From Candidatus Enterenecus merdae (GTDB lineage Bacteria > Bacillota > Clostridia > Oscillospirales > Oscillospiraceae), in assembly GCA_018716385.1 (NCBI GenBank), contig DVJZ01000009.1:1-45778 (forward strand): DNA of 45,778 nucleotides. The letters run 5' to 3'. Position 1 is the stretch's first letter. The number at the start of each line of letters is the position of its first letter. The notes below the pieces were generated by a model. That model worked only from the letters and a program-made list of their open reading frames with translations. It had not been told where the DNA came from and did no database searches. Positions 24,411 through 33,697 of this stretch are shown here, in pieces. Both the position numbers and the translations under genes were made by a program.

Positions 24411-25126
24411 TGCGCCCCACCGTCCTTCACCGCCTGGGCCAGATCCAAAGCCCCCGCATAGTAGGCCTTGCCGATGATGGCCCCCCAGGCTCCCAGCGCC
24501 TTTAAGTCCCGGATGTCCTGATTGCAGGACACCCCACCGGAGGCGGTCACCCGGCAGGACACACCCTCCAGCAAACGCCCCAGACTGCCCAGGTTCGGCC
24601 CGCCCAGCATCCCATCTGTATCAATATCTGTAAAGATAATATGCCTTACCCCTATCCGCTCCATTTCCCGGGCAAAGTCCAGGTAATCCAATCCGGAGTT
24701 TTGCACCCAGCCCGCCGTGCGCACCAGGCCGCCCTTGGCGTCGATGCCCACCGCGATCCGCTCCGGGCCGTACCGCTCCACCGCCTGGGCCACGAAGTCA
24801 GGGCGCTCCACGGCGGCCGAGCCGATCACCGCCCGATCCACCCCGTCGGCAAACACCCCCTCCAGGTCCTCCAAGGTGCGGATACCGCCCCCCAGCTCCA
24901 CCCGCAGCCCCAGCCGGGCCACCTGGGCCACGATGGCGCCGTTGGCCCGGCGCCCATCCCGGGCTCCGTCCAGGTCCACCATGTGGATGTACCGGGCACC
25001 GGCCGCGTAAAAGTCCTGGGCAGTGGCCAGCGGGTCCTGGGCCACCTGGTGGGCGGTGTCAAAGTCCCCCTGGTATAGACGGACAACCCTTCCGTCCTTT
25101 AGGTCAATGGCAGGCAAAATGATCAT
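24404..25126 (-). CDS. hisA: ProFAR isomerase
   Basis: 240 residues, (beta-alpha)8 barrel homologous to hisF. Isomerises ProFAR to PRFAR. Catalytic D8 is in [16 protein letters not shown] and the second Asp near residue 128 (GIDAKGG); [11 protein letters not shown] and [12 protein letters not shown] bind the phosphates. ATG 25126 shares one base with the hisH stop (TGATG), so the longer open frame upstream is hisH in another frame. Confidence 0.97.
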   Translation of the reverse strand: MIILPAIDLKDGRVVRLYQGDFDTAHQVAQDPLATAQDFYAAGARYIHMVDLDGARDGRRANGAIVAQVARLGLRVELGGGIRTLEDLEGVFADGVDRAVIGSAAVERPDFVAQAVERYGPERIAVGIDAKGGLVRTAGWVQNSGLDYLDFAREMERIGVRHIIFTDIDTDGMLGGPNLGSLGRLLEGVSCRVTASGGVSCNQDIRDLKALGAWGAIIGKAYYAGALDLAQAVKDGGAQC

Positions 25127-25731
25127 CAGCGCAACGCTCCAAAATTCTTCAAGATTTGCAGCCCCGCCTCCCCGCTCTTCTCGGGGTGGAACTGGGTGCC
25201 GAACACCAGGCCGTTCTGGACCGCCGCAGTCACCGGCAGGCCATAGTCTGTGGTGGCCGTCACCTGCTCGGGCCGGTCGGCCACGCCGTGGAAGGAGTGG
25301 ACAAAGTAGACGTGCGTCTCCTCCTCCAGCCCCGCAAACAGCGGGCAAGGGCCGGAAAGGTGCAGGCTGTTCCAGCCGATGTGGGGCAGCTTGAACCGGG
25401 TGGGGATGGGCTCCACCCTGCCCTCAATCAGCCCAAGCCCCCGGCAGGGCCGCCCCTCTAACCCTTGCTGAAAGAGCAGCTGCATCCCCAGGCAGATGCC
25501 AAGGATGGGCTTTCGCCCCACCTGACGGAGCAGGGGCTGTTCCAAGCCGGCCTGGCGCAGCTTGTCCGCCGCGTCGGGAAAGGCCCCTACGCCGGGCAGG
25601 ATGATGGCCTCCGCCCGTTCCAGTTCCGCCCCATCACCGGTCACCCGGCTTTGCTGGCCCAGGTAGGACAGGGCATTGGACACGCTTTTCAGGTTGCCCA
25701 CACCATAGTCTATAATCGCGGTGTAACCCAT
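25126..25731 (-). CDS. hisH: imidazole glycerol phosphate synthase, glutaminase subunit
   Basis: 201 residues. Class I glutamine amidotransferase with nucleophile C80 (LGICLGMQLLF) and the His-Glu pair H182/E184 (GTQFHPEKS); the oxyanion strand is PGVGAF. Supplies ammonia to HisF. ATG 25731 is preceded by AAGGGGAA. Confidence 0.97.
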   Translation of the reverse strand: MGYTAIIDYGVGNLKSVSNALSYLGQQSRVTGDGAELERAEAIILPGVGAFPDAADKLRQAGLEQPLLRQVGRKPILGICLGMQLLFQQGLEGRPCRGLGLIEGRVEPIPTRFKLPHIGWNSLHLSGPCPLFAGLEEETHVYFVHSFHGVADRPEQVTATTDYGLPVTAAVQNGLVFGTQFHPEKSGEAGLQILKNFGALR

Positions 25732-25749
25732 TTCCCCTTCACATCCTTT

Positions 25750-26325
25750 TCACAGCATCCCCTTGGTGGAACTCACCCCATCGCCCTCCTGGCGGACGGC
25801 GTCCTTCAGGGCCAGGCCCAGGGATTTGAACAGCGCCTCGGTGATGTGATGGGCGTTCTCCCCATACAGGCACTTCTGGTGTAGGGTAAGCCCTCCCTGC
25901 ACTGCGAAGGCCCGCATGAACTCCTTGGTCAGGCAGCTGTCATAGGCTCCGATCATGGGTTGGGGCATGGGCGCGTCAAAGACCAAAAAGGGCCGGTTGG
26001 AGCAGTCGGCCACCGTCAGGCACAGTGCCTCGTCCATGGGCACGAAGGCGGAGCCAAAGCGGCGGATGCCCACCCGGTCGCCCAAGGCCTGGCGGAATGC
26101 CGTGCCCAGCACGATACCCACGTCCTCCACCGTGTGGTGGCCGTCCACATGGAGGTCACCCTCCGCCTGGAGTTCCAGGCCGAATCCGGCGTAAAAGGCC
26201 AGGGCGGTGAGCATGTGGTCAAAGAAGCCGATGCCCGTCGCCACCTGTGCCCCTCCCCCGTCCAGGCAGAGGGTCAGGCGGATCTGGGTCTCCTTGGTTT
26301 TGCGCTCTACCGACGCGCGTCTCAT
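25750..26325 (-). CDS. hisB: imidazoleglycerol-phosphate dehydratase
   Basis: 191 residues, the monofunctional form with no phosphatase domain. Manganese-binding repeats GFFDHMLTAL, DGHHTVEDVG and GENAHHITEALFK are present. ATG 26325 overlaps the hisD stop (ATGA) with GAGGAGGG upstream. A histidinol-phosphatase gene is not in this window, nor is hisC. Confidence 0.97.
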   Translation of the reverse strand: MRRASVERKTKETQIRLTLCLDGGGAQVATGIGFFDHMLTALAFYAGFGLELQAEGDLHVDGHHTVEDVGIVLGTAFRQALGDRVGIRRFGSAFVPMDEALCLTVADCSNRPFLVFDAPMPQPMIGAYDSCLTKEFMRAFAVQGGLTLHQKCLYGENAHHITEALFKSLGLALKDAVRQEGDGVSSTKGML

Positions 26326-27620
26326 CTCGCTCCCTCCTCAAACCGGACCTGGATGGAGTTGGCGTGGGCGGTGAGCCCCTCCGCCTGAGCCAGGGTGACG
26401 ATCTCCTCCCTCACCCGCTCCAGCTCTGCCCGTTCATAGCGCAGCACGCTGGTCTTCTTCACAAAGGCGTCCACCGACAGGGGGGAGAAAAACCGGGCCG
26501 TCCCGCTGGTGGGCAGCACGTGGTCCGGCCCCGCCATATAGTCCCCCAATGGCTCGGGGGTATACGCCCCCAGGAAGACGGCCCCCGCGTTGTGGATGTG
26601 CTCCAGTACCGTCTCCGGCTCCCGAGTGACGATCTCCAGGTGCTCCGGGGCGATCTCGTCGGCCAGCTGGGCGCAGCCCTCCAAGCTGTCGCACACAATG
26701 GCGCAGCCAAAGTCCCGTAGGGAGGCCCGGATGACCTCCCCCCTGCTCAGTCCCTCCACCTGCCGGGCGATCTCCCCGGCCACAGACCGAGCCAGCTCCA
26801 GGCTGGTGGTGAGCAGCACCGCCGAGGCCAGGGGGTCGTGCTCGGCCTGGCTGAGCAGGTCGGCGGCCACATATCTGGGATTGGCCGTCTCGTCGGCGAT
26901 GACCAGCACCTCGGAGGGGCCGGCCACCATATCGATGTCCAGGCTGCCGTACACCATCCTCTTGGCCGCCGCCACAAAGGCGTTGCCCGGACCCACCAGC
27001 TTGTCCACCCGGGGGATGAACCCCGCCCCATAGGCCAGGGCTGCCACCCCCTGGGCCCCCCCCACGGCGATGCACCGATCCACTCCGGCCACCCAGGCCG
27101 CGGCCAGCACCGCGTCGCTCATATGCTGGGTGGGCGGGGTGACCATCACCACCTCTTCCACCCCGGCCACCTTGGCCGGGATCACGTTCATAAGCACCGA
27201 GCTGGGATAGGCCGCCCGGCCCCCCGGCACGTAGACCCCCACCCGTTGGAGGGGGCGCACCGTGCGGCCTACCTGGCCGCCGGCGGGGCTGTCCCACCAC
27301 CGGACGCCAAAGGCGATCTCCTCCTTCAGCCGCTCCTGGTAGTGGGCGATCTGCTCCGCGCTGCGCCGCAGCGCTGCCAGCAGCGGGGCGGGGATCCGCC
27401 CCGCCGCCTGCTCCAACTCTTCTCGGGCCAGCTCCCGGGGCTCGGCCTTGTCAAAGCGCAGGGAGTACTCCCGCACCGCCTCCAGCCCACGCTCCCGTAC
27501 CCCGCGCAGGATTTCCGTCACTGACTGGTCGATCTCCGCCCCGGTCTGGGCCGCCCGGGCGCGCATGGCGGCCAGCTGCGCCTGCTCCCGGCCCTCTCCG
27601 GCCATGACGATCTCCAGCAT
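26322..27620 (-). CDS. hisD: histidinol dehydrogenase
   Basis: 432 residues, normal length. Zinc enzyme carrying out the last two NAD+-dependent oxidations to histidine. Signature D-K-L-V-GPGNAFVAAAKRMVYG (about 230-247), GPSEVLVIAD, and zinc/catalytic His in SQAEHDPLA and APEHLEI. It lies three bases after hisG. The short spacing and A/T-rich ribosome site (GGGGGGATAAG) are fine. Confidence 0.97.
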   Translation of the reverse strand: MLEIVMAGEGREQAQLAAMRARAAQTGAEIDQSVTEILRGVRERGLEAVREYSLRFDKAEPRELAREELEQAAGRIPAPLLAALRRSAEQIAHYQERLKEEIAFGVRWWDSPAGGQVGRTVRPLQRVGVYVPGGRAAYPSSVLMNVIPAKVAGVEEVVMVTPPTQHMSDAVLAAAWVAGVDRCIAVGGAQGVAALAYGAGFIPRVDKLVGPGNAFVAAAKRMVYGSLDIDMVAGPSEVLVIADETANPRYVAADLLSQAEHDPLASAVLLTTSLELARSVAGEIARQVEGLSRGEVIRASLRDFGCAIVCDSLEGCAQLADEIAPEHLEIVTREPETVLEHIHNAGAVFLGAYTPEPLGDYMAGPDHVLPTSGTARFFSPLSVDAFVKKTSVLRYERAELERVREEIVTLAQAEGLTAHANSIQVRFEEGAR

Positions 27621-27623
27621 ATC

Positions 27624-28283
27624 TTATCCCCCCTTTTCCCGCTCTGTTTCCCCGGCCAGCGCCTGCTGGCACCGGCCGATCCAGTCCAGGATCTGGGCTT
27701 TGTGCAGCTTCATACTGGCGGTATTGACGATCAGCCGGGCGGACACCTGGGCCACGTCCTCAATGGGCTCCAACCCGTTCTCCCGCAAGGTGGCCCCGGT
27801 CTCTACAATGTCCACAATGGCGTCGGCCAGGCCCAGGATGGGGGCCAGCTCCACGCTGCCCTCAATGCGGATGATCTCCACGTCCATCCCTTTGCGCTCA
27901 AAGAAGGCCCGGGTCACCTCCGGGTATTTGGAGGCGATCCGGCGGGTCTTATAGGTGCCGTAGAAGTCGCTGCCCCACCGGGTGGCCAGGGCGAAGCGGC
28001 AGCGGCCAAAGCCCAGGTCCAGCACCTCATAAAAAGCCCCGCCCTTCTCCAGGATGGTGTCTTTGCCCACCACCCCCAAGTCGCACACCCCATGCTGCAC
28101 ATAGGTGATCACATCCGGAGCCTTGGCCAGCACCACGTCCAGCGGGTAGTTGGCAATCTGATGGATGAGCCGCCGCCCCGGGTCCTTCACCGGGGTGCAG
28201 TCCAGCCCCATCCGCTCAAACAGGGCCACCGACTGGTCCTGCAGCCTGCCCTTGGTCAGGGCGATTTTCAGCCGGTCGCTCAT
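27624..28283 (-). CDS. hisG: ATP phosphoribosyltransferase, short form catalytic subunit
   Basis: 219 residues, the short HisG type without the C-terminal regulatory domain, which needs HisZ. First step of the pathway: ATP + PRPP to PR-ATP. Motifs IALTKGRLQDQS, GVCDLGVVGKDT and the PRPP loop ADAIVDIVETGATLREN. ATG 28283 overlaps the hisZ stop (ATGA); an in-frame GTG 12 bases upstream is less likely. Confidence 0.96.
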   Translation of the reverse strand: MSDRLKIALTKGRLQDQSVALFERMGLDCTPVKDPGRRLIHQIANYPLDVVLAKAPDVITYVQHGVCDLGVVGKDTILEKGGAFYEVLDLGFGRCRFALATRWGSDFYGTYKTRRIASKYPEVTRAFFERKGMDVEIIRIEGSVELAPILGLADAIVDIVETGATLRENGLEPIEDVAQVSARLIVNTASMKLHKAQILDWIGRCQQALAGETEREKGG

Positions 28284-29446
28284 ACCTCCAGCCACCTCCT
28301 CCCCGTCTTTTCCAGCACCAGCACCCGCCCTGCGCCCTTTTCCCGGGCCAGGTTCAGGGTGCTGTTCAGGGTGCGGCAGGGGGAGAGCTCACAGGTGCCC
28401 GGCGGGCAGCGGTCCAGCTCCTGCAGCGCCTGGTACAGCGTCCCCTGCCCGTAGTGGATCACCGTCTCCAGCCGGGGAGGCTCCACCTCCAGGCAGCTGC
28501 CCACCGCGTCCACATCCACCGCAAAGCCGGTGGCCTCCGCCCGGCGCCCAAAGCGCTCCACCAGCTTATCATACCGCCCGCCGGACAGCACCGGCCGCCC
28601 CGCGCCCTGGACGTAGCCCCGGAACACCACGCCGGTATAGTAATCCATCTGGTGAACCAGCCCCAGGTCAAAGCGCACCCAGCGGCCATAGCCCGCCTCA
28701 TCCAGCTCCTCATAGAGCTGGGCCAGGTAGTCCAGGCTCTTGCAGGGGCCGGCCAGCTGGGCGGCCTGTTCCAGCACCTCCACCCCACCGAACAGGTAGG
28801 GCAGCCGGGACAGGGCATCCCGGGCCGGGCCGGGATCGACGTCCGCCAGCAGGTCGTTGAGGGCGGCATAGTTCTTCCCCTCGATGCAGGCGCGCATCTG
28901 CTCCACCCCCTCCGCCGACAGCTCCAGCCGGGCGGCCAGGGTGCGGAAAAAATCCGCGTGGCCAACTTCAATGTGGAAGGGCTCCACCCCGCACCGGCGC
29001 AGGGCGTCCACCGCCAGGGCCACCATCTCCACGTCCGCCTTGCGCCCCACCGCGCCGATCAGCTCCACCCCGCACTGGGCCGTCTCGTTGCTGCCCCCGT
29101 CGTGGGCGTCCCCCGACCGGAAGACCGCCTGGTCATAGTACAGCCGCTGGGGCAGCGGCAGCCCCTTGAGCTTGGTGGCCGCCACCCGGGCGATGGGGGC
29201 GGTGGAGTCCGGGCGCATCACCAGGATCCGTCCCGAGCGGTCGATGACCTTCAGCATGGCCTGCTGGGGCAGCGGGCTGCCCGCGCGCACGAACAGGTCG
29301 TAGTACTCCACCTCCGGCGTGATCACCTCGGTATAGCCCCGCCGGCGGAACAGTTCCACCAGGGCAGCCTGCACCTGCCGGCGCTCCAAGCACTCGGCAA
29401 ACAGCCGGTCCCGGGTCCCCTCCGGGGGCGTGATGTGCAAGTCCAT
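28280..29446 (-). CDS. hisZ: ATP phosphoribosyltransferase regulatory subunit
   Basis: 388 residues. Histidyl-tRNA-synthetase-like paralogue that activates short HisG and carries histidine feedback control. Class II motifs are recognisable (PPEGTRDRL, MRPDSTAPIARVAAT, RLYYDQAVFRSG, GGRYDKLVERFG), but no anticodon-binding domain follows. Adjacency to short hisG settles the call over hisS. ATG 29446 has GAGGGGTGAG upstream. First gene of the operon, 33 bases from the predicted start point. Confidence 0.95.
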   Translation of the reverse strand: MDLHITPPEGTRDRLFAECLERRQVQAALVELFRRRGYTEVITPEVEYYDLFVRAGSPLPQQAMLKVIDRSGRILVMRPDSTAPIARVAATKLKGLPLPQRLYYDQAVFRSGDAHDGGSNETAQCGVELIGAVGRKADVEMVALAVDALRRCGVEPFHIEVGHADFFRTLAARLELSAEGVEQMRACIEGKNYAALNDLLADVDPGPARDALSRLPYLFGGVEVLEQAAQLAGPCKSLDYLAQLYEELDEAGYGRWVRFDLGLVHQMDYYTGVVFRGYVQGAGRPVLSGGRYDKLVERFGRRAEATGFAVDVDAVGSCLEVEPPRLETVIHYGQGTLYQALQELDRCPPGTCELSPCRTLNSTLNLAREKGAGRVLVLEKTGRRWLEV

Positions 29447-29465
29447 GGTCTCACCCCTCGTTTCT

Positions 29466-29477
29466 TTAGCTCGCTAA
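29466..29477. promoter_or_regulatory. candidate operator of the his operon
   Basis: TTAGC-TC-GCTAA inverted repeat at about +2 to +13 of the predicted his transcript, a classical repressor position. A TrpR-like (YerC) histidine regulator is a possible binder, by inference only. Confidence 0.4.
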
Positions 29478-29485
29478 TTCAGTAA

Positions 29486-29514
29486 ATGATACCACGGTGG
29501 GCCGGCCCTGTCAA
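29486..29514 (-). promoter_or_regulatory. sigma-A promoter of the his operon
   Basis: Minus strand TTGACA (29514-29509), 17-base spacer, TATCAT (29491-29486). The leader is about 33 bases, with no room for a T-box or his attenuator. Confidence 0.87.
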
Positions 29515-29531
29515 GGGAAAAATGGCCACAA

Positions 29532-32500
29532 TCAGAACAGGGACAGCTGGCTGCTGTCGGGCAGATCGCCGAAGGCCCCTGCCTCCTTGAGCTGAGCCAA
29601 GTGGGTGTTGGACACCTTGGTGCACACGGCGGCAAACTCCTCGATGGATAAAAACTGCTGGCCTGACCGGCGCTCCATGATGTCCCAGCCCACAGTCTCC
29701 CCCAGGCCGGCAATGGAGCTGAAGGGGGGGATCAGCGCCCCCCGCCCCTCGTCCACCAGGAAGTTCACCGCATGGGAGCCCATCACATCCATGCTGGCAA
29801 AGTGGAAACCCCGGAGGTAGAACTCATAGCACACCTCCAGGGTGACCAGCATGTCCTCCTCCACCTGGGTGGGGCGGTCGGCCCTGTCCTTGGCGTTGCG
29901 TTTTTGGTTGATCTCCTCCAGCTTCTGTTTGACCACCTCAATGCCCCGGCACATATACCGCTCGTCAAAGGCCTTGGCTCGGATGGAGAAGTAGGCCGCG
30001 TAGAAGGCCAGGGGACGGTGTACCTTGAACCAGGCAATGCGGAAGGCCATCATCACATAGGCCACGGCGTGGGCTTTGGGGAAGAGGTAGGCGATCTTCT
30101 TACACGAGTCGATGTACCATTGGGGCACCCCCCGCTGGCGCATCTCCTCCTCCGCCCCATCGGGCAGCCCCCGCCCCTTGCGCACCGACTCCATCACCTT
30201 GAAGGCCCGCTTTGGCTCAAAGCCCGTGGCAATGAGGTAGAGCATGATGTCGTCCCGGCATCCGATGGCCTCGTTGACCTTGGCGGTGCCCGAGGTGATC
30301 AGGTCCTTGGCGTTGCCCAGCCACACGTCGGTGCCGTGAGAAAAGCCGGACAGGCGCACCAGGATGTCGAACTGATCCGGATGGGTGTCCTCCAGCATCC
30401 CCCGCACGAAGGGAGTGCCAAACTCCGGGATGGCCACCGCCCCGGTGGGGCCCAGGACAGGGTCGCCGGTAAAGCCCAGCTTCTCCGAGCTGGTGAACAG
30501 GCTCATGGTGTCCGGGTCGTCCAGCGGGATGCGCTGGGGGTCCACTCCGGTCAGGTCCTGGAGCATACGGATCATGGACGGGTCGTCGTGGCCCAGCAGG
30601 TCCAGCTTGAGCAGGTTGGACTCCATGGAGTGGTATTCAAAGTGGGTGGTGATGATCTCCGAGTCCCGGTCGTCCGCCGGGTGCTGTACCGGGCAGAAGT
30701 CATAGACCTCCTTGTCCTGGGGGATGACCACCATGCCGCCGGGGTGCTGCCCGGTGGTGCGCTTGACCCCGATACATCCTCGGGCCAGGCGGAGCACCTC
30801 GGCAAAGGGCACGTCGGTCCGCCCCACCGATTCCAGATACTTCCTGGCATAGCCGATGGCCGTCTTCTCCTTCACCGTGCCGATGGTACCCGCCCGGAAC
30901 ACATGGTCCTGGCCAAACAGGGCAAAGGTGTGGCGGTGGGCGCTGGCTTGGTACTCACCGGAGAAGTTCAGATCGATGTCAGGCACCTTATCCCCCCCAA
31001 AGCCCAGGAAAGTCTCAAAGGGGATGTGGAAGCCGTCCTTCTCGTAGTCCGCCCCGCACACCGGGCACTTCTGATCGGGCATATCCGCGCCGCAGCCATA
31101 GGGGTGGGCGGGGTCTTGGGCATAGTCAAAATCGCAGTGCTTACAGCTGGGACAGCGGTAGTGGGCGGGCAGGGAGTTGACCTCGGTGATGCCCGCCAGG
31201 AAGGCCACCAGCGACGAGCCCACCGACCCCCGGGAGCCCACCAGGTAGCCGTGCTCCAGGGAGTTTTGCACCAGTTTCTGGGCGGACATATAGATCACAT
31301 CGTAGTGGCAGCCAATGATGTCCTCCAGCTCGGTCCGGATCCGGTCGGCCACGATCTGGGGCGGGTCCTCCCCGTAAAGCTCCTTCGCTTTCCCCCACAC
31401 CAGATCCCGCAGCTCTCCCTCGGAATTCTCCAGTTTGGGGGCGAACAGCCCGTCGGGCAGGGGGCGCACGTTATCGCACCAGTCGGCCACCAGCCTGGGG
31501 TTGTCAATCACCACCCGGCGGGCGGTCTCCTCCCCCAGGTAGGAAAACTCCTGGAGCATCTCATCGGTGGTGCGCAGGTAAAGGGGGTTGGGATCGTCCG
31601 CCCCCTCCATCTCCTTGGCCGCCAGCAGCACATGGCGGTAGACCTCGTCCTGGGGATCCAGGAAGTGGACGTCGCCAGTGGCGCACACCGGCTTGCCCAT
31701 CCGTTCCCCCAAGGCCACCACCGTGCGGTTGAAGTCTCGCAGATCCTCCTCATCCCGGGCGATGCTACGGCCCTCCCGTCCCGGGCGGAGCATATAGGCG
31801 TTGTTGGACAGGGGCTGGATCTCCAGGTAGTCGTACCAGGCCGCGATGCGCTCCAGCTCCCCCTCGTCCTTGCCGTCCACCACCGCCCGGAACAGCTCCC
31901 CCCCCTCGCAGGCCGAGCCCAGGATCAGCCCCTCCCGGTTGGCGTTGATCAGGGACTTGGGCATGATAGGGTAACGGTTGAAGTGCTCCAAATGGGACAG
32001 GGAGATGAGCTTGTAGAGGTTGCGCAGCCCAGTCTGGTCCTTTGCCAGCAGGATCAGGTGATAGGCCCCCCGGCGCCCACGCCCTCCCCGCTTCATGGTG
32101 GCGGTCTTCCCATTGACCTGGCTGAAGTCCTCCACCCCCAGCGCCTCCACCATGGGCAGCAGGCGGTGGAGGATATCCCCGCACACCTGGGCGTCGTCAC
32201 AGGCCCGGTGATGGCGGAAGGGAGGCAATTGTAAATGGTTGGCTACCGTGTCCAGCTTGTGGTTGTTCAGATTGGGACACAGGTACTGGGCCAGCAGCAT
32301 GGTGTCGATGTACATGGGCTGAAAGGGCCGGCCGGAACGGCGGCAGTAGGCCCGGAGAAAACCGGTGTCAAACTCCGCGTTGTGGGCCACCAAGGGGGTG
32401 TCCCCCGCCCAGTCCAGAAACTCGTCCACCGCCTGCTCCGGCGCGGGGGCCCCTTGGAGCATCTCGTCGGTGATGCCGGTCAACGAGACAGTCTTGGCGC

Positions 32501-33680
32501 TCAGGGGGTGGCCCGGCCAGGCGAAACGGGAAAATCGGTCCACCACTGCCCCGTCCCGCATCCGCACCCCGCCGATCTCAATGATGGCGTCGCTGCGGGC
32601 ATCCAGGCCGGTGGTCTCCAGGTCGAAGGCGATGTACTCCCCCCGCAGGGGCAGCGATCCCACGCCATGGACGGCCACCCGCTCATCCACGTCGTTCTGG
32701 TAGTAGGCCTCCACCCCATACAGCACCTTGATCTTCTCCCCCCGGCCGGAGGCGGCGTACGCCTCGGGGAAGGACTGCGCCACCCCATGGTCGGTGATGG
32801 CGATGGCCGGGTGGCCCCATTCTATGGCCCGTTGGATGACCGCCCTGGGATCGCACAGCCCATCCATAGTGGACATCTTGGTGTGCAGGTGCAGCTCTAC
32901 CCGCTTGTCGTCGGCCGTGTCCTTCCTCCCCTCGGGCTTTGGCAGTTCATGGATGCCGTGGGGCTCCAGCACCAGATCGCTCTCAAAGCGGCTGAGGTTG
33001 AGCCGGCCATAGACCTGCAGATGCTGGCCCTCCCGCACCTTCTGGATAATGGGACGGGCCAGCTCCCCATCCAGGAACTGGGTGACCCGGATGGAACCGG
33101 TGTAGTCAGTCACATCAAAGCACACCACCCAGGCCCGCCGCCGGGGCAGCTCCCGGTGATCCACATGGAACACGTCCCCCTCGATCAACACATTGCCCAT
33201 GTCCAGCTCCAGCGCGCCGATGGGGGTTGGCTTGCGCTTCCCGTTGATCTTCCCGTAGATGGGCCGGGCCCGTTTCCCCCCGCCCTGCCCGGCGGGCGGG
33301 GTATCCCGCATGAGCTTGCGGCGCACAGCCTCCATCTGGGCGGCCAGGTCCGGCTCCACCTCCTGAGAGGCTGTGGCTGACGGCCTGGCTGTGGCCGGGA
33401 CGGCCTCAGGGGCGGATGCTTCCAACCCCTGCCCATCCTCCTCCGGGGAAAGCACCTGGATCTCCGCCTCCCCCAGGGCGAAGGCGGCCATCAGCGCCTG
33501 CCGGGCTCCCTCCAGCGCCTGGGGCGGGACCGACGGCCCAAACAGGCGCACCTGCATCCTCCGGCTGGCCTTATGCACCCGCACCTGGGCGGGGTATCCC
33601 CCCAGGACGGGCAGCACCCCATCGGGAAAGGCGCAGCGGCGGAAGGTCTGTTGAAATGTCGGCATACCAAGGTTCCCCAT
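29532..33680 (-). CDS. polC: DNA polymerase III PolC-type alpha subunit
   Basis: 1382 residues. Replicative polymerase of low-G+C Gram-positives. Order: N-terminal domain (1-190); OB fold (about 190-255); PHP domain (VELHLHTKMSTMDG, about 262) with an inserted DEDDh 3'-5' exonuclease (FDLETTGLD, about 350-510); zinc-binding Cys/His cluster (CPSCKHCDF ... CPVCGA, about 843-880); catalytic palm (PDIDLNFSGEYQ, about 903); fingers and helix-hairpin-helix; C-terminal clamp-binding QLSLF. ATG 33680 with GATGGAG upstream is preferred to a GTG at 33701 and an ATG at 33665. It follows ispG by 17 bases. No convincing terminator separates it from the his promoter. Confidence 0.97.
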   Translation of the reverse strand: MGNLGMPTFQQTFRRCAFPDGVLPVLGGYPAQVRVHKASRRMQVRLFGPSVPPQALEGARQALMAAFALGEAEIQVLSPEEDGQGLEASAPEAVPATARPSATASQEVEPDLAAQMEAVRRKLMRDTPPAGQGGGKRARPIYGKINGKRKPTPIGALELDMGNVLIEGDVFHVDHRELPRRRAWVVCFDVTDYTGSIRVTQFLDGELARPIIQKVREGQHLQVYGRLNLSRFESDLVLEPHGIHELPKPEGRKDTADDKRVELHLHTKMSTMDGLCDPRAVIQRAIEWGHPAIAITDHGVAQSFPEAYAASGRGEKIKVLYGVEAYYQNDVDERVAVHGVGSLPLRGEYIAFDLETTGLDARSDAIIEIGGVRMRDGAVVDRFSRFAWPGHPLSAKTVSLTGITDEMLQGAPAPEQAVDEFLDWAGDTPLVAHNAEFDTGFLRAYCRRSGRPFQPMYIDTMLLAQYLCPNLNNHKLDTVANHLQLPPFRHHRACDDAQVCGDILHRLLPMVEALGVEDFSQVNGKTATMKRGGRGRRGAYHLILLAKDQTGLRNLYKLISLSHLEHFNRYPIMPKSLINANREGLILGSACEGGELFRAVVDGKDEGELERIAAWYDYLEIQPLSNNAYMLRPGREGRSIARDEEDLRDFNRTVVALGERMGKPVCATGDVHFLDPQDEVYRHVLLAAKEMEGADDPNPLYLRTTDEMLQEFSYLGEETARRVVIDNPRLVADWCDNVRPLPDGLFAPKLENSEGELRDLVWGKAKELYGEDPPQIVADRIRTELEDIIGCHYDVIYMSAQKLVQNSLEHGYLVGSRGSVGSSLVAFLAGITEVNSLPAHYRCPSCKHCDFDYAQDPAHPYGCGADMPDQKCPVCGADYEKDGFHIPFETFLGFGGDKVPDIDLNFSGEYQASAHRHTFALFGQDHVFRAGTIGTVKEKTAIGYARKYLESVGRTDVPFAEVLRLARGCIGVKRTTGQHPGGMVVIPQDKEVYDFCPVQHPADDRDSEIITTHFEYHSMESNLLKLDLLGHDDPSMIRMLQDLTGVDPQRIPLDDPDTMSLFTSSEKLGFTGDPVLGPTGAVAIPEFGTPFVRGMLEDTHPDQFDILVRLSGFSHGTDVWLGNAKDLITSGTAKVNEAIGCRDDIMLYLIATGFEPKRAFKVMESVRKGRGLPDGAEEEMRQRGVPQWYIDSCKKIAYLFPKAHAVAYVMMAFRIAWFKVHRPLAFYAAYFSIRAKAFDERYMCRGIEVVKQKLEEINQKRNAKDRADRPTQVEEDMLVTLEVCYEFYLRGFHFASMDVMGSHAVNFLVDEGRGALIPPFSSIAGLGETVGWDIMERRSGQQFLSIEEFAAVCTKVSNTHLAQLKEAGAFGDLPDSSQLSLF

Positions 33681-33697
33681 GGCTCCATCGCCCCTTG

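Noticed and set aside
29447-29485. T-box or histidine attenuator before hisZ
   Set aside because: Too short, no terminator hairpin and no run of His codons.
29515-29560. terminator between polC and the his operon
   Set aside because: Only a weak, widely spaced CCCTGT/ACAGGG pairing is present; I could not support a terminator.
29772-32234. 820-codon open frame on the plus strand across polC
   Set aside because: It is antisense to an intact PolC with all domains. High G+C gives long mirror frames, and no ribosome site or family resemblance is seen.
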